This document shows positions 17,026 to 24,036 of a stretch of 46,053 nucleotides of DNA, one piece after another. Numbering within the stretch: the stretch's first letter is position 1; every line of letters begins with the position of its first letter. Source of the DNA: Planctomycetota bacterium. GTDB taxonomy: Bacteria; Planctomycetota; UBA1135; JAKEFM01. The translations under genes were made by a program, and so were the position numbers. The stretch covers positions 1 to 46,053 of the forward strand of contig JAKEFM010000272.1 of assembly GCA_022616055.1 (NCBI GenBank), written 5' to 3'. The notes beneath the pieces were generated by a model. That model was not told where the DNA came from, did not search any database, and was given only the letters and a program-made list of their open reading frames with translations.

Positions 17026-18318
17026 TTGCTCGACCTGCGCTTCGTCCGGGAGAACCCGGAAAAGGTGAAGGAAGGGGCGGCCCGGAAGCGGATCGAGATC
17101 GGGGGCCTCGTCGACCGGCTCCTCGCGCTCGACGCCGAGCATCGCTCCCTCCTCCAGAAGACCGAGGAGATCCGGGCGGGGCAGAAGCGGGCAGGCCGCG
17201 ACATCGCCGCGGCGAGGGACACGGGCCTGCGCGAGCGCCTCCTCGCGGAGCAGGCGGCCGCGAAGCGGGAGGGGAAGGAGCTCGAGGGTCGCCTCGCCCT
17301 CCTCGAGGGGGAGATCCGCGAGGCGCTCCTGCGCCTCCCCCAGCCCCCCGCGCCCGAGGTTCCCGACGGGGCGAGCGACGCCGAGAACGTCGAGGTCCGG
17401 CGCTGGGGGGAGCCGCCGCGCTTCCCCTTTCCGGCGCGCGATCACGTGGCGATCGGGGAGGGGCTCGGCGGGGTCGACCTCGAGCGCGGCGCGCGCCTGG
17501 CCGGATCGCGGAACTACCTCCTCCTCGGGCCGGTCGCCCTCCTCGAGGAGGCGGTCATGCGGTTCGCCTACGACCGGATGGTCGCGAAGGGGTTCGTCCC
17601 GGTGGCGATCCCCGTCCTCGTGAACGACGCGGCGATGGTCGGGACGGGCTACTACCCGGGAGGGGAGGCCCAGGCCTACCGCGTCGCGGAGGACGGGCTC
17701 TCCCTCGTCGGTACGGCGGAGGTTCCCCTCACCTCGATCCACGCGGGGGAGATCCTGGAGGAGGAGGAGCTCCCGAAGCGCTTCCTCGGGCAGTCGTGCT
17801 GCTTCCGCCGCGAGGCGGGCGCGGCCGGCCGCGAGACCCGGGGCCTCTACCGAGTCCACCAGTTCCGCAAGATCGAGCAGGTCGTCCTCTGCGCGTCCGA
17901 CCCCGCGGAATCGGCGCGCTGGCACGCCGCGATCCTGGAGAACGCCGAGGAGATCCTCCGCGCGCTCGAGCTCCCCTACCGGGTCGTCGCCGTCTGCGGG
18001 GGCGACCTCGGGGCGGGGCAGGTCTCCAAGTTCGACGTCGAGACCTGGATGCCCTCCCGCGGGGCCTACGGCGAGACGCACTCCGCCTCCCGCTTCCACG
18101 ACTTCCAGGCCCGCCGTCTCAACCTGCGCTACCGCGGCCGCGACGGGAAGGTCCGGTTCGTCCACACCCTCAACAACACGGTCGTCGCCTCCCCGCGCAT
18201 CCTGATCGCGCTCCTCGAGAACCACCAGCGGGAGGATGGCTCGGTCGGGATCCCCCCGCCGCTGCGCGCGGCGATGGGGGGACGGGAGGTCCTCCAGCCC
18301 CGCGCGAGGCCGGGCTGA
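17026..18318 (+). CDS. serS: Seryl-tRNA synthetase
   Basis: Cytoplasmic class II aminoacyl-tRNA synthetase that charges tRNA-Ser. 430 aa from TTG 17026, the usual length for the bacterial enzyme. The N-terminal 'LLDLRFVRENPEKVKEG' is the typical SerRS opening, followed by the long coiled-coil arm (about 30-105) that holds the tRNA. The catalytic core has 'LVGTAEVPLTSIHAGE' (serine and ATP pocket), motif 2 'CCFRREAGAAGRETRGLYR' and motif 3 near the C-terminus ('NNTVVASPRILIALLENHQ'). The TTG lies 5 nt after the stop of the preceding gene and is the only start that gives the complete arm. There is no obvious Shine-Dalgarno sequence, so translation may be coupled to the upstream gene. Confidence 0.97.
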   Translation: MLDLRFVRENPEKVKEGAARKRIEIGGLVDRLLALDAEHRSLLQKTEEIRAGQKRAGRDIAAARDTGLRERLLAEQAAAKREGKELEGRLALLEGEIREALLRLPQPPAPEVPDGASDAENVEVRRWGEPPRFPFPARDHVAIGEGLGGVDLERGARLAGSRNYLLLGPVALLEEAVMRFAYDRMVAKGFVPVAIPVLVNDAAMVGTGYYPGGEAQAYRVAEDGLSLVGTAEVPLTSIHAGEILEEEELPKRFLGQSCCFRREAGAAGRETRGLYRVHQFRKIEQVVLCASDPAESARWHAAILENAEEILRALELPYRVVAVCGGDLGAGQVSKFDVETWMPSRGAYGETHSASRFHDFQARRLNLRYRGRDGKVRFVHTLNNTVVASPRILIALLENHQREDGSVGIPPPLRAAMGGREVLQPRARPG

Positions 18319-18350
18319 GGACGAGTCCCGGACCCGATCGCCCGGCCGGC

Positions 18351-18368
18351 GCGACCCACGTGGGTTGC
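18351..18368. repeat. Palindrome between convergent serS and gspJ, shared with 39078-39095
   Basis: The core ACCCACGTGGGT (18354-18365) is a perfect 12-nt palindrome in the 79-nt gap between convergent genes, so it may act as a weak bidirectional terminator or a protein site. The extended form GCGACCCACGTGGGTTGC closely matches GCGACCCACGGGGGTCGC, the apex of the long hairpin at 39059-39116. This suggests a dispersed palindromic element in the genome. There is no T-tract on either side. Confidence 0.5.
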
Positions 18369-18397
18369 CCCCGGCGTTCGCGAGCGGCGGTGGACGA

Positions 18398-19387
18398 CTA
18401 GTGCGGAATCGGGAAGCCGCCGCCGGGGGGCCCTCCGCCTCCGAGCGGAGGGAAGGGGATCGTCGGGCCTGTGGGCCCGCCATGGCCTCCGCCGGGGGAG
18501 CCCGCCGACGCGGAGGGCCGCGGCTGGCCGCCGCCCGCGGAGAACCCGGTCCGGCCCCCGCCGCGCATCGTCCCCCCCCCGGGCATCCCCTGGGAGCCGC
18601 CCGCCGAGGCGAGCCCCTGACCCCCGGAGTTCGGGGGGACGGGGATCTTCGGCCGGAGCCGGCCGGCGAGCATCCGGTTCCAGTCGGCGGGGGGGAGGAT
18701 CGTCCGCCGGAATTCCATCACCCGGGGCGCGTTGAGGCCTCCTCCGGTGAACTCCCCGCGGTCGACCCTCGGCTGGGTCTCGATGGCGAGTTCGAACCGG
18801 ATCAGCCGCGGGAACGTCCCCGTCGCCTCGGTCGCCCACTCCTCGAGCGGTTCGGCGTCCGTGCCGATCCGGTCGTAGTAGGTGACGTTGAAGAACCGGA
18901 CCCGGTCGTAGACGAGCTCGAAGGTGCCGCCGACGAAGGGCTCGTCGTCGACGAAGAAGTCCTCGCGGCGCCACAGCTCCAGGAAGTCGGGATTGGCGGG
19001 GTTCGCGCGCAGGTGGTAGCCGACCTCGCAGAGCCGGCTCCGGACGCGCCGCTCGCCGAGGACGAGGGTCGAGGAGGGGACGCTCGAGACGAAATCGATC
19101 GCGTCGGCCTCGGCGCCCGCCATCGAGAGGTCCCGGCCGAGGTAGATCCGCCCCCCGGCGAGGTCGTAGGTCCAGAGGGGCTTCAGGTCCTGCTCGATCC
19201 GGTCGAGGATCGCGGGCCCGGCGTTGTAGGCCTCCGCCAGGTTGTGGACCGTGTCCCGCGCGGCGACCGTGTAGTAGAGGGTCCCGAAGACGGAGACCAT
19301 CACGAGCGCCGCGATCGTGATCGAGACGAGGAGCTCCGGGATCGTGAATCCGCGCGGACCACCGGGCGTCCGTTCCGTCTTGGCCAT
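18398..19387 (-). CDS. gspJ: T2SS minor pseudopilin GspJ
   Basis: 329 aa, ATG start. Minor pseudopilin expected at the tip of the type II secretion pseudopilus. The leader ends in Gly followed by 'FTIPELLVSITIAALV', the prepilin peptidase site with Glu at +5 and the long hydrophobic helix. The body has the GspJ-like pattern of a bulky, mixed alpha/beta domain to about residue 245. The final 80 or so residues are an unusual Gly/Pro/Ser-rich tail ('GGGHGGPTGPTIPFPPLGGG') not normally seen in GspJ. It is the last gene of the operon, 9 nt after gspI. The J assignment rests on order, length and the N-terminus, not on sequence identity, so GspK or another large minor pseudopilin is a less likely alternative. 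Confidence 0.8.
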   Translation of the reverse strand: MAKTERTPGGPRGFTIPELLVSITIAALVMVSVFGTLYYTVAARDTVHNLAEAYNAGPAILDRIEQDLKPLWTYDLAGGRIYLGRDLSMAGAEADAIDFVSSVPSSTLVLGERRVRSRLCEVGYHLRANPANPDFLELWRREDFFVDDEPFVGGTFELVYDRVRFFNVTYYDRIGTDAEPLEEWATEATGTFPRLIRFELAIETQPRVDRGEFTGGGLNAPRVMEFRRTILPPADWNRMLAGRLRPKIPVPPNSGGQGLASAGGSQGMPGGGTMRGGGRTGFSAGGGQPRPSASAGSPGGGHGGPTGPTIPFPPLGGGGPPGGGFPIPH

Positions 19388-19396
19388 CGTGACCTC

Positions 19397-19978
19397 CTAG
19401 CGGGCCTTGGAGGAGCCCCCCGCCGAGGGGAGGGCGGGAGGTCCGGTCGTCCCCCCCTCCTCTCCGGCCGACGCCTCCCCCTCCTCCCCGTCGATCGCGC
19501 CGGTCTCGACCCGGGCCTCGAGGGTGAAGACCCCCCGCTCCTGGCTGAGCGTCGGGAAGGTGACCCGGACGGCGACCGACGTCCTCGGCTCGGGGGGGAG
19601 CTCCTCCCCGGAGTCCTCCGCCTCGCGGCGGGCCAGCTCCTTGTCGGCGAAGAACCCGGCGAGCGACTCGTCGTCCTTCGCCTCGTAGGCGGCGGCGACC
19701 GACTCGTCGCCGACGAAGACGCGCCACTCGAACTCGGGGTAGTTCTCCTCCGAGAAGTCCCCGCTCGCCCCGTCGAGGAGGTCCTCGTGGATTCCCGACT
19801 CGATCTGGGAGAGGAGCCCTTCGGCGAGCATCCGGGCGACCTTCAGGTTGCGGGCGACGAAGGCGGTCTCGACGGCGCGCGCGCGGGCGACCATGACGGA
19901 GACGAGGCCGAAGGCGAGGATCGCCACCGCGAGGAGGACCTCGGCGAGCGTGAATCCCCGGCTACTTCGGGAAGTCAT
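19397..19978 (-). CDS. gspI: T2SS minor pseudopilin GspI
   Basis: 193 aa, ATG start. The leader 'MTSRSSRG' precedes 'FTLAEVLLAVAILAFG', a classical type IV pilin-like cleavage site with Glu at +5. The motif following the helix ('VARARAVETAFVARN') is typical for GspI, a minor pseudopilin that nucleates the pseudopilus with GspJ and GspK. The C-terminus is longer than usual and ends in an acidic, Gly-rich stretch ('GEEGEASAGEEGG'). Its start lies inside the end of gspH, overlapping it by 17 nt, so the two are translationally coupled. Confidence 0.83.
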   Translation of the reverse strand: MTSRSSRGFTLAEVLLAVAILAFGLVSVMVARARAVETAFVARNLKVARMLAEGLLSQIESGIHEDLLDGASGDFSEENYPEFEWRVFVGDESVAAAYEAKDDESLAGFFADKELARREAEDSGEELPPEPRTSVAVRVTFPTLSQERGVFTLEARVETGAIDGEEGEASAGEEGGTTGPPALPSAGGSSKAR

Positions 19979-20528
19979 CCTCGGTCACCTCGCCGCGCTC
20001 CTCGTACCCCTCGACGAACCGGACCTGCCCCGTCAGCCCCGCCACGGAGATCGTGAAGCGCCGCTCGGGGCGGAGGCGCTTCAGGTGGACGCGGTGCTCG
20101 ACGGAGGAGCCGAGGGGGGAGAACTCGACGGTCACGATCCCCTCCGGGACCCGCTCCCCGGCTCCGAGGACGACGTCCTCGAGGACGACCCCCTGGGGGA
20201 GCAGGTTCCAGTCCTGGGTGAGCCGGTCCTCCGCCGTCTCCGCGAGCCGGCCGTCCGCCTTGAAGGGGCTCACGGTCCGGTACCGGGCGTTGCTCACGTC
20301 GTACTCGATCCGGTAGGTCTGCCCCTGGGCGATCGAGAAGGTGCGCAGCGAGTCGATCTCCGAGGCGAGGGAGCGGGCCGCGGCCTCGAGGCGGCTCGAG
20401 GGGAGCGTCTCGTCGAGATAGGCGGTCGCGACCGTGACGACGAGGGCGAGGATGACGATCACCGTCGAGAGCTCGATCAGGGTGAGCCCTCGCTCCGCGC
20501 GTCCGCCAGCCTTCGCCCGCCGCACCAC
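19962..20528 (-). CDS. gspH: T2SS minor pseudopilin GspH
   Basis: About 188 aa. The pilin-like helix begins 'GLTLIELSTVIVILALVV', with Gly-1 and Glu+5, followed by a GspH-type body ('ASEIDSLRTFSIAQGQTYRIEY', given here in part). The start is taken as GTG at 20528-20526, 11 nt after the gspG stop; a second GTG at 20525 is equally possible. Starting further upstream at 20699 would run through gspG and give a low-complexity leader, so it was rejected. The product is a minor subunit of the secretion pseudopilus after processing by a prepilin peptidase, which is not encoded in the window. Confidence 0.82.
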   Translation of the reverse strand: MVRRAKAGGRAERGLTLIELSTVIVILALVVTVATAYLDETLPSSRLEAAARSLASEIDSLRTFSIAQGQTYRIEYDVSNARYRTVSPFKADGRLAETAEDRLTQDWNLLPQGVVLEDVVLGAGERVPEGIVTVEFSPLGSSVEHRVHLKRLRPERRFTISVAGLTGQVRFVEGYEERGEVTEDDFPK

Positions 20529-20539
20529 GTCCGCCCCGC

Positions 20540-20986
20540 CTACCGCCCCCGCTCCGTGGCCGTCCGCTCGTTCGCGATCGTCTTGTTCGAGATGTCGGCG
20601 CTGTCCCCGTCCCCCCCCGGCTCCCCGTCCTTGCCGAGGGACCCGATCGTGTACGTCATCCCGTTCGGGTCGGCCTCGTAGTGGTAGGGGAAGCCCCACG
20701 GGTCGACCGGGATCTCCGTGCGTCCGTCGATGTAGGTCACCCCGTTCTCGTCGGGAGTGACGAGGGGCTCGAGGGACTCCGGGAGCCTCCCGTTCTTGAT
20801 CAGGTAGCTCTGCACCGCCTGGGAGATGTTCATGATCTCCGCCTTCGCGAGCTTGTGCTTCGCCTCGAAGAGGGCGGGGACCACGTTCCTCACGACGAGG
20901 GTGGCGAGGAGCCCCAGGATGACGACGACGACCATGAGTTCCGCCAGGGTGAAACCGCGGCGGCGGGAGGAGGGAGAGGGCTTCAT
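20540..20986 (-). CDS. gspG: T2SS major pseudopilin GspG
   Basis: 148 aa, ATG start, the usual size. The positively charged leader 'MKPSPSSRRRG' precedes 'FTLAELMVVVVILGLLATLV', with Glu+5. The body contains the GspG pattern 'LPESLEPLV' and 'PVDPWGFPYHYE', which is the conserved DPWG region close to the calcium site. The C-terminal 30 residues are Gly/Asp-rich. This is the main subunit of the pseudopilus that pushes folded exoproteins through the GspD channel. It starts 4 nt after gspF. Confidence 0.93.
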   Translation of the reverse strand: MKPSPSSRRRGFTLAELMVVVVILGLLATLVVRNVVPALFEAKHKLAKAEIMNISQAVQSYLIKNGRLPESLEPLVTPDENGVTYIDGRTEIPVDPWGFPYHYEADPNGMTYTIGSLGKDGEPGGDGDSADISNKTIANERTATERGR

Positions 20987-20990
20987 GACT

Positions 20991-22229
20991 TCAGACTCCG
21001 GAGACCTTCCCGATCTGGAGGATCGGCCAGATGATCGACAGCACGATGAACCCGACGACGACGGCGAGGATCACGATCAGGATCGGCTCGATGAGGGAGG
21101 TGAGCTTCTGCGTCGCGACCTCGATCTCCTCGTCGTACGCGGCGGCGACCTTGTCGAGCATCCCCTCGAGCTGCCCCGACTGCTCGCCGACGGCGATCAT
21201 GTAGCCGACGAGGGGGGGGAAGGCCCCCGAGCGCTTGAGGGGGGTGGCGATGTCGGCCCCCTCGACGATCCGCTCGCGGACCTCGGCGAGCACGTTCGAG
21301 AGGACGCGGTTGTTCAGGATGTTCGGGGCGATCTCCAGGCCGCGCGTGACCGGGATGCCGCTCTTGAGCAGCGTCGAGAAGGTCGTCGCGAAGCGGGCGA
21401 CCGCCTGCTTCCGGAGGAGGTCGCCGACGACCGGGAGGCGGAGCATCCAGGTGTCGATCCAGAGCCGGCCCTTGTCCGTCCGGTAGAAGGCGTTCACCCC
21501 CCAGGAGACGCCGGCGACCGCGAGCGCGAGGAGCCACCAGTAGGAGGCGAGGAACTCCGAGACGAGGATCAGGATCTTCGTCGGCAGCGGCAGGACCTGC
21601 CCCGCCGCCGTGATCATCTTCGTGATCTGCGGGATGACGAACGTCATGAGGACCGTCACGACGAGCGCCCCGATGATCAGCATGACGGCGGGGTAGGTGA
21701 GCGCCGCCGACACCTTCTCGCGGAGGCGTCGCTGCCCCGCGATGAAGTCGGAGAGGCGCTCGAGCACGACGTCGAGGTTCCCCGAGGCCTCCCCGGCGCG
21801 GACCATGTTCACGTAGAGCTCGGAGAAGTAGTCGGGGTGGACGGCGAGCGCGTCGGCGAAGGTCGAGCCCTGCGTCACCTTCTCGCGGATGTCCCGGAAG
21901 GCGGTCTCGAGGCGGCGGCTCGAGGCCTGCTCGATCACGGCGCGCAGCGCCTCCGTCAGCGGGATCCCCGCGGCGAGGAGGGTCGCGAGCTGGCGCGTGA
22001 CGGTCGCCGTCTCGTCGAGGTTGCGGCGCGACTGGACGAGGCCGCGCCCCCCCCCGGGGAGCCGCAGGCGCAGGCGCCGGCGCCTCCCCTCCGCGACCGG
22101 GCGCAGCTCGACGACGTGGATGTTGTCGCGCCGGAGCTTGACCCGCGCGTCGCGCGGGGTGTCGGCGTCGAGGATGCCGACCCGCTTCTCCCCGGAGGGG
22201 GTGAACGCCTCGTACTCGAAGACCGGCAC
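20991..22229 (-). CDS. gspF: T2SS inner-membrane platform protein GspF
   Basis: 412 aa, GTG start. The N-terminal 'MPVFEYEAFTPSGEK' is typical of GspF/PilC platform proteins. Two repeats of the T2SSF fold follow, each with an 'F...L..G' core ('LATLLAAGIPLTEALRAV' and 'FATTFSTLLKSGIPVTRGL'), and there are three long membrane segments. The protein sits in the inner membrane and connects the GspE ATPase to pseudopilin assembly. It begins 16 nt after the gspE stop. Confidence 0.95.
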   Translation of the reverse strand: MPVFEYEAFTPSGEKRVGILDADTPRDARVKLRRDNIHVVELRPVAEGRRRRLRLRLPGGGRGLVQSRRNLDETATVTRQLATLLAAGIPLTEALRAVIEQASSRRLETAFRDIREKVTQGSTFADALAVHPDYFSELYVNMVRAGEASGNLDVVLERLSDFIAGQRRLREKVSAALTYPAVMLIIGALVVTVLMTFVIPQITKMITAAGQVLPLPTKILILVSEFLASYWWLLALAVAGVSWGVNAFYRTDKGRLWIDTWMLRLPVVGDLLRKQAVARFATTFSTLLKSGIPVTRGLEIAPNILNNRVLSNVLAEVRERIVEGADIATPLKRSGAFPPLVGYMIAVGEQSGQLEGMLDKVAAAYDEEIEVATQKLTSLIEPILIVILAVVVGFIVLSIIWPILQIGKVSGV

Positions 22230-22245
22230 CGCGGGGGCTCCCGGG

Positions 22246-23955
22246 TCAGAAGACGTCGAGCTGCGTCACGCGCAGCACCTCGTCGGGGCTCGTCAGGCCG
22301 GCGGCGACCTTGGAAGCCCCGTCCATGCGAAGGGTCGTCAGCCCCCGATCGATCGCGCTCTTCTTGATCTCCGTCGCCCCGAGCCGCTGCATGATCTGGG
22401 TCCGCAGCGCGTCGTCGGTCGGGAGGAGCTCGTAGATCGCGGTGCGGCCCGAGAAGCCGGAGTGGAAGCAGTCGGCGCAGCCCCGGCCGACGGCGATGTT
22501 CCCCCCCTCGAGCTTCCCCGCGTCGATGCCGAGGGCCTTCAGCTTCTCCCGCGCCTCGGAGTCGGGGGGGGAGAACTCCCGGCAGTTGCGGCAGATCAGG
22601 CGCACGAGGCGCTGGGCGACGACGAGGAGGAGGGAGGAGGAGACGAGGTAGGGCTCGAGGCCGATGTCGATCAGACGCGTGACGGTGCTCGAGGCGTCGT
22701 TCGTGTGGACGGTCGAGAAGACGAGGTGCCCGGTGAGGGCGGCGCGGATCGCGATCTCGGCCGTCTCGAGGTCGCGGATCTCGCCGACCATCATCACGTC
22801 GGGGTCCTGGCGCAGGAACGCCCTGAGCCCCGCCGCGAAGGTGAGCCCCTTCTTCTGGGAGACCTGGACCTGGGAGACCCCCGGGAGGTGGTACTCGATC
22901 GGGTCCTCGATCGTGAGGATGTTCAGCTCCTTCGAGTTGAGCCGCTGGAGGACGGCGTAGAGGGTCGTCGTCTTCCCGGAGCCGGTCGGCCCCGTGACGA
23001 GGATGATCCCGTGGGAGTAGTCGACATAGTGCTCGAGGATCTTGCGTCCGTGCGCCTCGAGGCCGATCTCCTCGAGGGAGTAGATCTTCGCGCTCTTGTC
23101 GAGGAGGCGCATGACGACCCGCTCCCCGTCGGAGGAGGGGATCGAGGAGAGCCGGACGTCGACCTCCCCGTCCCCGATCTTCACGGAGGCGCGGCCGTCC
23201 TGCGGGAGACGGCGCTCCGCGATGTCCATCTTCCCCATGACCTTCACGCGGGAGAGGACCGCCTCCTGCGCCCGCTTCGGGACCGTCTCCATGTCGTAGA
23301 GGATCCCGTCGATCCGGAACCGGATCTGGAGGCGGTCGGGGTAGGGCTGGAGGTGGATGTCCGAGGCGCGCAGCTTCAGGGCCTGGAAGATCAGGGAGTT
23401 GACGAGCTTGATGATCGGCGCCTTGTTCGCGACGTCGAGGACGTCCTCGCTCTCCTCGAGCTCGGCGGTGAGGTGGGCGAGGTCCTCCCCCTCGACGTCG
23501 GAGAGCGCCTCCTCGACGCCGTCGGCCTTGTGCCGGTAGGCCCGGTTGATGAGGTTCGAGATCTCCGAGCGCGGCGCGAGGACCGGCTCGACGGAGGCGC
23601 CGAGCATCCCCGCGAGGTCGTCCATCGGGTGGACCTCGAGGGGGGTCGAGGTCGCGACCCGGGCGAACCCGTCGGACATCTCGAGGGCGACGAGGCCGTA
23701 GTTGCGGGCGAACGCCGCGGGGACCTTCCCGACGAAGTCGGGGGGGACCGTCCTCCCCTCGAGGGAGGCGAGGAAGTCGAGCCCGAGCCCCCGCCCGAGG
23801 ATCTTCAGGACCGCCTCCTCCGAGAGGACGTTCCTCGTGAGGAGGACCCGGTCGAGGCTCTGGCCGCTCTCGGACTCGGCCTTCAGGCACTCGGCGAGGG
23901 TCGCCTCGTCGAGCTTCCCCTCCTCCCGAAGCAGCGCGGTGATCCGGTCTCTCAC
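22246..23955 (-). CDS. gspE: T2SS assembly ATPase GspE
   Basis: 569 aa, GTG start; GAGG lies 5 nt before it. Domains in order: an N-terminal T2SSE_N-like region (about 1-140), a short acidic linker, then the hexameric ATPase core. Walker A is 'GPTGSGKT' (322-329), the Asp box is near 'EDPIEYHLPGV' (350-360), Walker B is around 'DPDVMMVGEIRD' and the His box around 'GHLVFSTVHTND'. A zinc-binding tetracysteine is intact: C455, C458, C493 and C496. The protein powers pseudopilus extension from the cytoplasmic face. The closely related PilB is excluded mainly by the operon context. Confidence 0.96.
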   Translation of the reverse strand: MRDRITALLREEGKLDEATLAECLKAESESGQSLDRVLLTRNVLSEEAVLKILGRGLGLDFLASLEGRTVPPDFVGKVPAAFARNYGLVALEMSDGFARVATSTPLEVHPMDDLAGMLGASVEPVLAPRSEISNLINRAYRHKADGVEEALSDVEGEDLAHLTAELEESEDVLDVANKAPIIKLVNSLIFQALKLRASDIHLQPYPDRLQIRFRIDGILYDMETVPKRAQEAVLSRVKVMGKMDIAERRLPQDGRASVKIGDGEVDVRLSSIPSSDGERVVMRLLDKSAKIYSLEEIGLEAHGRKILEHYVDYSHGIILVTGPTGSGKTTTLYAVLQRLNSKELNILTIEDPIEYHLPGVSQVQVSQKKGLTFAAGLRAFLRQDPDVMMVGEIRDLETAEIAIRAALTGHLVFSTVHTNDASSTVTRLIDIGLEPYLVSSSLLLVVAQRLVRLICRNCREFSPPDSEAREKLKALGIDAGKLEGGNIAVGRGCADCFHSGFSGRTAIYELLPTDDALRTQIMQRLGATEIKKSAIDRGLTTLRMDGASKVAAGLTSPDEVLRVTQLDVF

Positions 23956-24036
23956 GTCATCCTCGCGAGGAGGCCCTTCCCGGCAGTCCGGAGTCGGCCA
24001 CCTCGTTCACCAACTTAAGCCAGGGAAGGCGCTCCC

